Assembly (NCBI GenBank): GCA_934402055.1
Contig: CAKRTC010000037.1
Location: forward strand, 1-14,622
Source of the DNA: an uncultured Lachnospiraceae bacterium
GTDB lineage: Bacteria; Bacillota; Clostridia; Lachnospirales; Lachnospiraceae
Reading direction: 5' to 3'
DNA: 14,622 bases
In this document: piece by piece, positions 5,461-13,288 of the stretch
Layout of the letters: each line of letters begins with the position of its first letter
Numbering within the stretch: the stretch's first letter is position 1
The notes under the pieces: generated by a model
The model's input: only the letters and a program-made list of their open reading frames with translations
Database searches by the model: none
Told to the model about the DNA's origin: nothing
Translations under genes and position numbers: made by a program

Positions 5461-5718
5461 ATAAACAAGTCTTATTTCAAGACTATCAAAGTCAATGCAT
5501 ATGCTGTAACTCTTCTATCTCGTAATACTAAACATTACTGGCATATCATTGCTCAAGACTACTCTACTTGCTCAGCTTACGTGATTTACCATAGGACAAT
5601 TGATTATGGAGAATATCACTATCAATGCAGTAGGGCTACTTTTGCTACGTGCTTGAGATATATCAAAGGACATGACAGATACATAAAAAATGAAAAGAAA
5701 AAAAAGAATAAACGTTAA
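5434..5718 (+). CDS. Hypothetical small phage protein before the lysis genes
   Basis: A protein of 94 aa, MFTTSDINLINKSYFKTIKV and on, with HYWHIIAQ in the middle and a very basic end (NEKKKKNKR). It has no membrane segment or signal peptide and four Cys. Similar short proteins that begin MFxxxDIxxINxSYF and contain a HYW motif occur next to holins in Clostridia prophages as I remember them, without assigned function. The start codon lies in the loop of a long inverted repeat and lacks a visible ribosome site, so translation is probably controlled or coupled. The ORF overlaps the next gene by 29 nt. It could be a virion accessory or a lysis regulator; the sequence does not tell. Confidence 0.6.
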   Translation: MFTTSDINLINKSYFKTIKVNAYAVTLLSRNTKHYWHIIAQDYSTCSAYVIYHRTIDYGEYHYQCSRATFATCLRYIKGHDRYIKNEKKKKNKR

Positions 5719-6025
5719 AGACTATTTTCTTTGGACTTTAACATTTACTAAGAAGCTCATAATAGCGTGTACCGCTATATGGGCTTCTTGTGTACTCTAC
5801 TCTGCAATAATGATTTTGTTTGCTGTTATTAAAGTTGGAGACTTTAGTTTCCTTGATACCTTTATAAGCGATAACGGAGAGACATTCAGAATTATTGTCG
5901 GAGCTAATTTAATAAGCAAGACTGTCGAGAACGTATTCAAATACAACAACGGCGGTCTGTTTGGAACGTCCGTACCGGAGACAAAGACGATCCCCGAGGA
6001 CGATCACGAAGGAGGAATGAGATAA
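5690..6025 (+). CDS. Small membrane protein of the lysis module (holin-like or holin partner)
   Basis: A protein of 111 aa. A basic N-terminus (MKRKKRINVK) is followed by one strong hydrophobic stretch, about residues 23-47 (LIIACTAIWASCVLYSAIMI). A short loop and a second, amphipathic segment (TFRIIVGANLISKTVENVF, about 65-83) come next, and the tail is acidic (PEDDHEGG). The start lies within the end of the previous gene. The stop overlaps the first base of the holin ATG (TAATG), and the tail codons contain the holin's AAGGAGGA. I do not recognise the family with certainty. Position and topology suggest a pinholin, antiholin or other lysis membrane protein. Confidence 0.6.
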   Translation: MKRKKRINVKDYFLWTLTFTKKLIIACTAIWASCVLYSAIMILFAVIKVGDFSFLDTFISDNGETFRIIVGANLISKTVENVFKYNNGGLFGTSVPETKTIPEDDHEGGMR

Positions 6026-6309
6026 TGGATATAACACCTATTGTACAGAGTATTATTTCTTTAGTTGCTGTGATTATTACATGTGCGCTTATCCCATATG
6101 TAAAGTCAAAGCTTTCACAGGATGAACTTAATGAGGTCAGAGCATGGACGAGGATTGCTGTTATTGCCGCAGAACAGCTCTACAAGGGCAATGGCAGAGG
6201 CGAGGAAAAGAAGGCGTATGTTGTTAAGTTCCTTAATGACAAGGGCTTTAAACTCGATACTGAGTCCATTGATGCGCTTATAGAGTCTTATGTTAAAGAG
6301 CTTACTTAA
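6025..6309 (+). CDS. Phage holin, LL-H family
   Basis: A protein of 94 aa. One N-terminal membrane segment (about residues 5-25, PIVQSIISLVAVIITCALIP) leads into a charged helical part. That part contains the pattern typical of LL-H holins: AWTRIAVIAAEQLYKGNGRG, followed by EEKKAYVVKFLNDKGFKLD and ALIESYVKEL. The ribosome site AAGGAGGA (6009-6016) is 8 nt before the ATG, which overlaps the previous stop by one base. Holins of this type form membrane lesions at a set time and release endolysin to the wall. The endolysin gene follows after 12 nt, completing a standard lysis pair. Confidence 0.85.
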   Translation: MDITPIVQSIISLVAVIITCALIPYVKSKLSQDELNEVRAWTRIAVIAAEQLYKGNGRGEEKKAYVVKFLNDKGFKLDTESIDALIESYVKELT

Positions 6310-6321
6310 GTGGAGGTTGAC

Positions 6322-7101
6322 ATGGCTTTAATAATAGGTAGCGCACGACATGATGAAAACGGCAATTACAGAGGCGGTAGAAACGGAGACCAAGATGGTA
6401 CAGAAGTAAGCACTCAGACCTATTACGTTCATAAAAAGGGATGGCTGCTTATACGTCCTAAGTTAGTAGAGGATGCTAACGGTATCGCCAACGCTATGTT
6501 AGAAGCATGCCGTAATAACAATATAGGCTACGATCAAGGTGACCGTAACATTATAGCAATGGTTAAGAAGTATGGTTCACTTGCTAAGATAGCTGTTAAA
6601 TGTGATACAGATTGCTCAGACCTCATAAGAGCGTGTGTGTATCAGGCAACGGGTGAAGATAGCGGAGACTTCTACACAGCAACAGAGTCAGACGCTTTAC
6701 AGAGACTTGGGCTGTTTGAGCCTACGGTTGAAGTAAAACCATCCACCGTTCTTTATAATGGCGATATCCTTGTTACGAAAACAAAGGGTCATACGGCTGC
6801 CGTGGTAAGTGGTAGACCAAGGGATGAACAGTCTAAGCTCGAGAATAAGCTTGGATGGATAAAGTCGGGTAATGACTGGTATTACCGTACATCTTCGGGT
6901 GTTAACGCTCACGGATGGCTCAACATAAAGAATGCTGACGGTAAAGTAAGGCGTTACTACTTTGATAACAAGGGTAAAATGCTCTATGACTGGCAACAGA
7001 TTGGCGGTAAGTGGTATTACTTCCAACCGAGCGGTGATTTGACCGGAGCAATGTATGTATCAGACTCAAACGGTGTTCAGAATATTTGGGTTAAAGGCTG
7101 A
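6322..7101 (+). CDS. Endolysin: NlpC/P60-like (Amidase_5-type) peptidoglycan hydrolase with cell-wall binding repeats
   Basis: A protein of 259 aa from ATG 6322 (MALIIGSARHDENG). An upstream in-frame GTG at 6310 is rejected because TGGAGGT (6311-6317) is the ribosome site. Residues 1-165 are the catalytic domain: EVSTQTYYVHKKGW, GYDQGDRN, then C94-D-T-D-C98-S with C98 as probable nucleophile, and GDILVTKTKGH157 with H157 as probable catalytic base. This fits phage cysteine amidase/endopeptidases of the NlpC/P60 superfamily (Amidase_5-like). Residues 178-259 are three cell-wall/choline-binding repeats (GWIKSGNDWYYRTSSG; RRYYFDNKGKMLYDWQQI; GGKWYYFQPSGDLTGAM). There is no signal peptide, so export depends on the holin. 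It cuts the wall for phage release. Confidence 0.88.
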   Translation: MALIIGSARHDENGNYRGGRNGDQDGTEVSTQTYYVHKKGWLLIRPKLVEDANGIANAMLEACRNNNIGYDQGDRNIIAMVKKYGSLAKIAVKCDTDCSDLIRACVYQATGEDSGDFYTATESDALQRLGLFEPTVEVKPSTVLYNGDILVTKTKGHTAAVVSGRPRDEQSKLENKLGWIKSGNDWYYRTSSGVNAHGWLNIKNADGKVRRYYFDNKGKMLYDWQQIGGKWYYFQPSGDLTGAMYVSDSNGVQNIWVKG

Positions 7102-7170
7102 TTGATGCTGTCAGCTTAATAAGGAATAAAAGGATAGAATATAAAATATAATTTATGGAGGATGTTGGGA

Positions 7171-7659
7171 ATGAACCAACTCGTACAATACTTAGAGTCT
7201 TTCTCACCAAAGAACTTCGTTATATACGTGTTCATTTTTTTATTCTGCATTAAGCAGATGGGTGAGCTTACAGAATGGTTTTTACGCAAAACCGGGATTG
7301 AGTCTAAAGTAACTCGTGAGCATAGAGCTGAGCTTGAAAAGCTTGATAGGCACGATAAGAGAATTGAAGAACTTGTCGCTGCCGTTAATGAAATCAAAGA
7401 TCAAGTGAACTCAATGTCGGAAAGAATAATTGAAAATGAGAAAACCGCCGATCATCGTAGGATGCGACAGCTCCGTAAGGAGATATTAGATTTTGCTAAT
7501 GCTATGAATAGCAGGAAATACGATAAAGACTTGTGTGATGAAATGTTTGATAATCATGAAGAGTATGAAATGCTTTTAAAGAAATGGAATGAGAAGAATG
7601 GTCGGACTACTCGTGCAATGGAAAAGATTTCTGAATATTATAAGACACTTGAAAAATGA
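7171..7659 (+). CDS. Phage membrane-anchored coiled-coil protein downstream of the endolysin
   Basis: A protein of 162 aa from ATG 7171, about 9 nt after GGAGG (7157-7161). The ATG at 7162 overlaps that ribosome site and is less likely. A hydrophobic segment at residues 15-28 (NFVIYVFIFLFCIKQ) is followed by a long charged helix. Residues 40-95 have strong heptad character (REHRAELEKLDRHDKRIEEL, VNEIKDQVNSMSERIIENEK). The rest is helical and basic. It is the last gene of the late unit, closed by the terminator at 7670. The shape, one anchor plus a cytoplasmic or extracytoplasmic coiled coil, could fit a lysis accessory or an exclusion protein. Family not recognised. Confidence 0.6.
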   Translation: MNQLVQYLESFSPKNFVIYVFIFLFCIKQMGELTEWFLRKTGIESKVTREHRAELEKLDRHDKRIEELVAAVNEIKDQVNSMSERIIENEKTADHRRMRQLRKEILDFANAMNSRKYDKDLCDEMFDNHEEYEMLLKKWNEKNGRTTRAMEKISEYYKTLEK

Positions 7660-7669
7660 TTGATTTACT

Positions 7670-7707
7670 GAGGGGATGCTGCCGTGTGCAGTGTCTCCTC
7701 TTTTTTT
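7670..7707 (+). terminator. Rho-independent terminator of the phage late genes
   Basis: GAGGGGATGCTGC (7670-7682) pairs fully with GCAGTGTCTCCTC (7688-7700) over 13 bp, including three G-U pairs. The loop is CGTGT and a run of seven T (7701-7707) follows. It lies 10 nt after the stop of the last phage gene. Confidence 0.93.
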
Positions 7708-7910
7708 AGCTTAAAAGTACGTCACTTTTTCTTAAAAATGCCGTAGAAATAAAGATATTTTGTACGTCACTGTACGTCATTTTTGGTGTCTTAGTTCAGT
7801 TTTATGAATTATTCAATAAAATATAGATATTTTGAGAAATGTTGAAAATGGCTATTAATAATAGTTATTTCTAAAATGGCTTAAAACTTGGTTCATATAA
7901 GTGAACTGTA
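7708..7910. other. Gene-free, AT-rich junction between prophage and chromosome; probable right attachment region
   Basis: About 200 nt without an ORF. The late phage unit ends just before it and the oppositely oriented host helicase ends just after it. It holds three GTACGTCA(C/T) copies (7717-7780), a perfect palindrome CTATTA-A-TAATAG (near 7854-7866), and a short inverted repeat GTTCA/TGAAC (7891-7906) just past the helicase stop. Any of these could be part of attR; the left partner is outside the window, so none can be confirmed. Confidence 0.4.
7717..7780 (+). repeat. Three GTACGTCA(C/T) direct repeats
   Basis: Copies begin at 7717 (GTACGTCAC), 7762 (GTACGTCAC) and 7772 (GTACGTCAT). The last two are adjacent, 10 bp apart start to start. 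The first is also the loop region of a small AAAAGT/ACTTTT hairpin followed by T. A 10-bp phase suggests protein binding on one DNA face, such as integrase arm sites or a repressor; this is inference. Confidence 0.55.
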
Positions 7911-9374
7911 TCATAAGTTGTTATAAATGTCGGAAATGTGTACATATTTTTTTGCTCTGGTTAAAGCAACATAAAAAAGTCGTCTTTCCTCCTCAATTTC
8001 ATCATTTCCGGCGCTTTTAAGCGGAGTTATACCTTCATTAGCAGATATTATGTAGACCGCATCAAACTCAAGTCCCTTGGACGCATGGAAGGTAATGAGG
8101 CTGACGGAAGAAAGTCTCTCTGTGATGATCTTATTTTGCTTGTCCTCCCGTTTCGTTCCGTCAAGTTGGCAAGCTCTTTCTGCTTCCGAACTTAAACCTT
8201 TGGAATTTTTGCCTATACAACCGCGTGCATAAAAAAGCTCAGATACTTTATTTCCTGAATATAACTCTCCGGAAACTGCATTTTCCTGCATATGCAAAGA
8301 CTGAAGTTTACTATCAATACAACGCCTCAGCGCATTACCCGTCCTGTGAGTACGGAACAATACGGCAACGCTCTCTATCTCTGGCGGCAGTCTGAGTATA
8401 TCTCTCACTACAGCCTCTGCTTCTTCCTCCCTGTCCCTATAGCTTACATAATCTATACCAAGCCTACAGGTGCTTACGGCATCAAAGCTCTTGTCGAATC
8501 TCAGCTTATTATGCGATATAAGCCTTGATGCCGCCCTCACTATGGGCTTTGACGACCTGTAGTTGGTGAATAATTCTATAAATGAAGCATCCGGATAGTA
8601 ATCACGAAATTTGAGCATTATTCCGGGATCCGAGCCTCTGAAGCCGTATATGCTCTGATCATCATCTCCGACAACAAAGATATTGTTATGCGGTGCCGCA
8701 AGCAGCCTTACAATTTCAAATTGCAGACCGTCTATGTCCTGAAACTCATCAACCATCAGGAAGCGGTATTTATTTCTAAGATGCCTCAGCACTGAAGTCT
8801 CTTCCTTCATAAGCTTAAGGCAAAGCACAAGCATATCGTCAAAGTCAATAAGTCCTGCATTGAGCATGTCAGCACAGTACTGCGGCATAACTTTAGTTAC
8901 CAAAGGCATGCACGATTTACCGCTTAATGAAGTCTTCTGCCTGCTTATCTCATTAAGCAAATAGATATAATAATCACTTGTAAATGTATTATCGGGAATA
9001 ATTGAAAGTACTATCCGCTTCAGAATGTTTACGCATTCGGACTGTTCCGCAAGTCTTAAATTACTATATGCCGGATGTTCTCTCAGAAAATGATAGAAAA
9101 TAGAATGAAAAGTTCCGAAGCAAGGTTCGGATGTATATAATGAATCGGCGCTTAGCTTAATAAACCTTGAGCGCATCTCGGAAGCGGCAGCAGCCGTAAA
9201 GGTTATGACCAGTATCTCTGAAGGCCGGGCAGCACCGCTGTCAATAAGATACCTGATGCGGTTTGTAACGACTGTAGTCTTACCGCTTCCGGGACCCGCT
9301 ATAACCATAGCAGGTCCCGTCAAGTGTTTAATAGCTCTCAGCTGATCCTTGTTGAATAACTCAGATCCGCTCAT
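7911..9374 (-). CDS. Compact UvrD/PcrA-family (SF1A) DNA helicase
   Basis: A protein of 487 aa. The superfamily 1 motifs appear in order: Q motif (FNKDQLRAI, 7-15), Walker A AGPGSGKT (26-33), Ia TFTAAAASEM (58-67), Ib GTFHS (87-91), Walker B VDEFQD (208-213), III GDDDQSIYGFRG (236-247), IV TNYRSS, V TFHASKGLEFD (428-438), VI EEERRLFYVALTRAKK (461-476). It should be an ATP-driven 3'-5' translocase acting in repair or replication. PcrA/UvrD proteins are usually 650-750 aa. This one has short 1B and 2B regions and ends 11 residues after motif VI, so it is either a small clade-specific form or trimmed at its 3' end next to the prophage. ATG 9374 is 6 nt after the pnp stop, and the two are probably co-transcribed. 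Confidence 0.87.
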   Translation of the reverse strand: MSGSELFNKDQLRAIKHLTGPAMVIAGPGSGKTTVVTNRIRYLIDSGAARPSEILVITFTAAAASEMRSRFIKLSADSLYTSEPCFGTFHSIFYHFLREHPAYSNLRLAEQSECVNILKRIVLSIIPDNTFTSDYYIYLLNEISRQKTSLSGKSCMPLVTKVMPQYCADMLNAGLIDFDDMLVLCLKLMKEETSVLRHLRNKYRFLMVDEFQDIDGLQFEIVRLLAAPHNNIFVVGDDDQSIYGFRGSDPGIMLKFRDYYPDASFIELFTNYRSSKPIVRAASRLISHNKLRFDKSFDAVSTCRLGIDYVSYRDREEEAEAVVRDILRLPPEIESVAVLFRTHRTGNALRRCIDSKLQSLHMQENAVSGELYSGNKVSELFYARGCIGKNSKGLSSEAERACQLDGTKREDKQNKIITERLSSVSLITFHASKGLEFDAVYIISANEGITPLKSAGNDEIEEERRLFYVALTRAKKYVHISDIYNNL

Positions 9375-9380
9375 AATTTA

Positions 9381-11666
9381 TCAACGTCTGTATCTGTCGT
9401 CACGGTCGCGTCTGTCTCTGCGGTCACGATCATAGCCTCCGCGTCTGTCTCCGCGGTCACCGTGATCTCTGTCTCCTCTGCTTGCCGCAGCAGCCTTTCT
9501 GCGCTCCTGCTCAAGCTCAGGGGACCAGGTATCATTGATATCCGAAGGACGCATTGAAAGGTCGATCTTGCCTCCGATATCATCAACCTTGATTACTCTT
9601 ACAGTAACCTCATCACCGAGATTAACGACATCCTCAACCTTTGCTACACGGCTGTCAGCAAGTCTTGAGATGTGTACAAGTCCCTTCTTATTCGGTCCGA
9701 GCTGTACCTGAGCACCTATCGGAAGGATATTGACAACAGGACCTGTCATGATCATGCCGAGCTCAATATCCGTAACGATACTCTCAATGATCTCGATAGC
9801 CTTGTCGATCATCTCCTGATCTGTACCGCATACCGATACATGTCCGTCATCCTCGATATCGATCTGAACGCCTGTCTCCTCAATGATCTTGTTGATGGTC
9901 TTACCCTGCTTGCCGACAACATCACCGATCTTGGAAGGATCGATCTGGATAGAGCTGATCTTAGGAGCATACTTTGAAAGCTCTGCTCTAGGCTCAGCTA
10001 TGCAAGGCTTCATGATCTCGTTCATGATGTAGAGACGAGCCTCATGTGTACGTGCGATAGCCTCCTCAACGATAGCTCTGGTAAGTCCGTGGATCTTGAT
10101 ATCCATCTGGATAGCTGTGATACCCTTCTCTGTACCTGCAACCTTGAAGTCCATGTCTCCGAAGAAGTCCTCAAGACCCTGGATATCTGTAAGTACGATA
10201 TAGTCATCATCTGTATCGCCTGTTACAAGACCGCAGCTGATACCTGCAACCATTGACTTGATCGGCACACCTGCTGCCATAAGTGACAGTGTTGATGCGC
10301 AGGCAGATGCCTGTGAGGTCGAACCGTTAGACTCAAGTGTCTCGGATACGGTTCTGATGGCATACGGGAACTCCTCAACACTCGGAAGTACCGGAAGGAG
10401 TGCTCTCTCTGCGAGTGCTCCGTGACCGATCTCACGTCTTCCCGGTCCTCTTGAAGGCTTTGTCTCGCCTACCGAATATGACGGGAAGTTGTAGTTGTGC
10501 ATATATCTCTTGGAAGTGATATTCTCATCAAGTCCATCGATCTTCTGTGCATCCGAAAGAGGAGCAAGAGTACAGATATTAAGTATCTGTGTCTGGCCTC
10601 TTGTGAACATACCGGATCCGTGTACTCTCGGTACAACATCTACCTCCGCCGCAAGCGGTCTGATCTCAGAGATCGCTCTTCCGTCAGGTCTCTTTCTGTC
10701 CTTAAGGATCATCTTGCGGACTGTCTTCTTCTGATACTGATATACAGCCTCACCGAGAACCGCAAGCCACTCCTCGTTGTCTGCAAATGCTTCCTTAAGT
10801 CTTGCTGTGATATCTGCAATATTTTCATCACGCTTCTGCTTCTCATCACAGAATACAGCTTCTTCCATCTCAGCCGGAGGAACGATCTCCTTGATAGCTG
10901 CGAAAAGCTCATCCGGAATAGCGCATGATACATAGCTGTGCTTTGGCTTACCTACCTCTGCAACTATCTGATCCATCCATGCAATGATCTGCTTGTTGAT
11001 CTCATGTGCCTGATAGATGGCGTCGATCATGACCTCATCACTGATTTCGTTTGCACCTGCCTCGATCATGATAACCTTATCTCTTGTAGAAGCAACTGTA
11101 AGTGCAAGATCAGAGATAGCCTTCTCTGCATTTGTAGGGTTAAATACGAACTTACCGTCGATAAGACCCACCATTGTTGCGGCACAAGGACCATCGAACG
11201 GAATGTCCGAAATGCTGGTTGCAAGTGAAGAGCCAAGCATAGCAAGTACCTCAGGCGGGCACTTAGGATCAACAGACATAACAAGATCATCAAGAAGAAC
11301 GTCATTTCTGTAATCCTTAGGGAAAAGCGGTCTCATAGGACGGTCAATAACTCTTGATGTAAGGATAGCATGCTCGCTTGCCTTACCCTCACGCTTATTG
11401 AATCCACCCGGTATCTTGCCGACTGCATACATCTTCTCTTCGTATTCAACCGAAAGCGGGAAGAAATCCACGCCGTCTCTCGGCTCCTTTGAAGCAGTTG
11501 CAGTAGCTAATATAGTTGTGTCGCCGTAGTGCATAAGAACGGCACCGTTTGCCTGTGCCGAAACTCTGCCGATATCCGCTGAAAGTGTTCTGCCGCACAG
11601 CTCCATGCTGTAGGTCTTGTAAGGTCTCTCGAGAGTCTTGGAAAATGTTCCGAAATTCTGATTCAT
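9381..11666 (-). CDS. pnp: Polyribonucleotide nucleotidyltransferase (PNPase)
   Basis: A protein of 761 aa. Start ATG 11664-11666 is preceded by AAAGGAG at 7 nt; a longer frame exists but lacks a ribosome site. Two RNase PH domains are joined by a helical linker. The first has SVEYEEKMYAVGKIPGGFNK. The second has NYNFPSYSVGE, GPGRREIGHGALAERAL, LESNGSTSQASACASTL and FFGDMDFKVAGTEKGITAI, with the conserved catalytic Asp pair. A KH domain (DVVGKQGKTINKIIEE, GxxG present) and an S1 domain (KKGLVHISRLAD ... KIDLSMR) follow. The enzyme degrades RNA 3'-5' with phosphate, usually as a trimer in the degradosome. The last 35 residues are an Arg/Asp/Gly tail (RGDRDHGDRGDRRGG...RYRR) that lengthens it beyond the usual 700 or so and may bind RNA. 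It has its own promoter upstream. Confidence 0.97.
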   Translation of the reverse strand: MNQNFGTFSKTLERPYKTYSMELCGRTLSADIGRVSAQANGAVLMHYGDTTILATATASKEPRDGVDFFPLSVEYEEKMYAVGKIPGGFNKREGKASEHAILTSRVIDRPMRPLFPKDYRNDVLLDDLVMSVDPKCPPEVLAMLGSSLATSISDIPFDGPCAATMVGLIDGKFVFNPTNAEKAISDLALTVASTRDKVIMIEAGANEISDEVMIDAIYQAHEINKQIIAWMDQIVAEVGKPKHSYVSCAIPDELFAAIKEIVPPAEMEEAVFCDEKQKRDENIADITARLKEAFADNEEWLAVLGEAVYQYQKKTVRKMILKDRKRPDGRAISEIRPLAAEVDVVPRVHGSGMFTRGQTQILNICTLAPLSDAQKIDGLDENITSKRYMHNYNFPSYSVGETKPSRGPGRREIGHGALAERALLPVLPSVEEFPYAIRTVSETLESNGSTSQASACASTLSLMAAGVPIKSMVAGISCGLVTGDTDDDYIVLTDIQGLEDFFGDMDFKVAGTEKGITAIQMDIKIHGLTRAIVEEAIARTHEARLYIMNEIMKPCIAEPRAELSKYAPKISSIQIDPSKIGDVVGKQGKTINKIIEETGVQIDIEDDGHVSVCGTDQEMIDKAIEIIESIVTDIELGMIMTGPVVNILPIGAQVQLGPNKKGLVHISRLADSRVAKVEDVVNLGDEVTVRVIKVDDIGGKIDLSMRPSDINDTWSPELEQERRKAAAASRGDRDHGDRGDRRGGYDRDRRDRRDRDDRYRR

Positions 11667-11812
11667 TTGTCTCTCCTTTGCAGAGCTTCGCACCTGTCTG
11701 TATAGCTGTCATAAAACGGTCCCGTCATTATTCGGACATCGCTGTAACAGCAACGATCGTGTTGGCAACTGCATAAAATAATAATGTTAAATCTCTTTTA
11801 CATACAGAGTTA

Positions 11813-11841
11813 ACTATACATTTTTGTGTTAATTACGTCAA
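11813..11841 (-). promoter_or_regulatory. Sigma-A type promoter for pnp
   Basis: On the - strand, TTGACG (11841-11836) and TATAGT (11818-11813) are separated by exactly 17 nt. It starts 4 nt past the stop of the capA-like gene. Transcription would begin near 11806, giving a 5' leader of about 140 nt before the pnp ATG. That leader contains small hairpins (for example GCTG-TTA-CAGC), which fits the leader-based self-control known for pnp in other bacteria; this last point is inference. Confidence 0.8.
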
Positions 11842-11845
11842 TACC

Positions 11846-13288
11846 TTATTCCGCATACACATAGCCGTCTACGTCTATCCCAACGCCCTTGCTTAAGCCT
11901 TTTATCTTATCGTAAAATGCGGCAACAGAGGCGGTATCCTCCGTCTTCTTCGTATAGCCTCCGGCGGAGCTTCCCGGGATAAGGCGAAGCCTTATACCAC
12001 TGTCGTCAACATCTGCCTGAAGCAGTGCCGTACTCGGTATCTGACTTCCGAATACAAAGTTGCCGAGGGAATATGCTATCGGCACACCTTTATAATACTC
12101 CAAGCCCTGTAGTACGTGCGGATGAGCACCCACTACAAGATCCGCGCCTGCGTCTATTATGTTATGAGCTATGTTTCTCTGCACCTCATTAGTCACCTCA
12201 TCACGCTCTATACCCCAGTGCATATAAACCACAACGTAATCCGCATGCTGCTTTGCAGCCTTGACACTCTCTGCGAGCTGTGCCCCTCCGTCATATGCCG
12301 AGAACATACCCGGTCTGTCCGTGCCGGCAGCCCATTCCGCTACCGGGATCACACGTGTAGCCCCTATAAATGCGAAAGTCCTGCCGTTAAGCTCTGCTAT
12401 CACCGGCTTACGCGCAGCTTCAAGATCCTTGCCTGCTCCGACGTGAGCTATATCTGCATTATCCAGCGTATCTATACTGTCAAGCAATGCCTCTGTGCCG
12501 TAGTCGAGAGCATGATTATTGGCAAGTGTTACAAGATCGATATCCATTTCCCTGAACATTGAGACCTTATCCGGAGCCACTCGGAAGGTGAACTGCTTGT
12601 CCGGAGCCTGCGTTCCTCTTGAACTGAACGGGAATTCCTCATTAACTATAAAGAAATCGGAATCCCGAATATCCTCAAGATAGCTCTCGGATACAACTCC
12701 CTTGATGCTTCCCGCAGCATTATATGCATCCATCACGTAATTACTCGGATACACATCACCTGCAAACATCAGTCTGACAGGTTGTTTGTCTGCGATGTCG
12801 TTATCGCCGTTATCTTTGCTTCCGGCTTTGCTGTTCTTTTCGTCGTCGGCACCGCTGTTATCGCCTTTGCCGGAAATGCTGCTGCCGTCAGCATCTTGGA
12901 GTGTGTCATTTGCCGTTCCATTACCGTTATCTCCGGAGCCTTTCGTTCCTGCCGAGCCGGAAGTATCTGTGTTATTACTGCCATCATTATGTGCTTGGTT
13001 TACTGCGGTATCGGCTCCTGAGCTATCCTTGTCATTAGATGTAAATGCGTCAGCCCCGGAAGCATTTTCCGCTGCTGCATTAGCTGCCCCGGAGCCTTTC
13101 TTGCCGAAAATATTACTGCTGCCGGGATTTATCACCGTAAAATAAAGCAAGATAAGCACAGCTATCAGCAGGACACTCCATACTCCTACCCATATAGCTC
13201 TGCCTCGCCCGTGAGGTGATCTATTATTCGAATTGTCCCTGTGACGGCTTCTCCCTCGAAGCTGCTCAGTATTGTTTTTATCCTTCAA
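11846..13288 (-). CDS. CapA-family (PGA_cap, metallophosphatase-like) membrane-anchored protein
   Basis: A protein of 480 aa. TTG start (13286-13288) with GGAG 8 nt upstream; the TTGA overlaps the stop of the VTT gene. A basic cytoplasmic N-terminus (RGRSRHRDNSNNRSPHGRGR) precedes one membrane segment (31-53). A linker of about 110 residues is made almost only of Gly, Ser, Asn, Asp, Thr, Ala and Lys. The extracellular domain (about 168-440) has the CapA marks: LMFAGDVYPS, NEEFPFSSRG, LANNHALDYG, VVYMHWGIER and GAHPHVLQGLEYYKGVPIAYSLGNFVFG. These Asp/Asn/His residues match metal-binding positions of calcineurin-like folds. CapA proteins take part in poly-gamma-glutamate capsule making in bacilli. 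No capB/capC lies nearby here, so a different surface-polymer role is possible. Confidence 0.88.
   Translation of the reverse strand: MKDKNNTEQLRGRSRHRDNSNNRSPHGRGRAIWVGVWSVLLIAVLILLYFTVINPGSSNIFGKKGSGAANAAAENASGADAFTSNDKDSSGADTAVNQAHNDGSNNTDTSGSAGTKGSGDNGNGTANDTLQDADGSSISGKGDNSGADDEKNSKAGSKDNGDNDIADKQPVRLMFAGDVYPSNYVMDAYNAAGSIKGVVSESYLEDIRDSDFFIVNEEFPFSSRGTQAPDKQFTFRVAPDKVSMFREMDIDLVTLANNHALDYGTEALLDSIDTLDNADIAHVGAGKDLEAARKPVIAELNGRTFAFIGATRVIPVAEWAAGTDRPGMFSAYDGGAQLAESVKAAKQHADYVVVYMHWGIERDEVTNEVQRNIAHNIIDAGADLVVGAHPHVLQGLEYYKGVPIAYSLGNFVFGSQIPSTALLQADVDDSGIRLRLIPGSSAGGYTKKTEDTASVAAFYDKIKGLSKGVGIDVDGYVYAE

Noticed and set aside
6310..6321. GTG at 6310 as endolysin start
   Set aside because: It overlaps the ribosome site TGGAGGT; ATG 6322 gives the family N-terminus MALIIGSAR.
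7911..9374. + strand ORF within the helicase (8292-8528) and several within pnp
   Set aside because: They are shadows of strongly conserved genes on the other strand and have no ribosome sites or family features.
9385..9480. GC-rich repeats at the end of pnp as a CRISPR or satellite
   Set aside because: They are in-frame codons for the Arg/Asp/Gly tail of PNPase, irregular in spacing.
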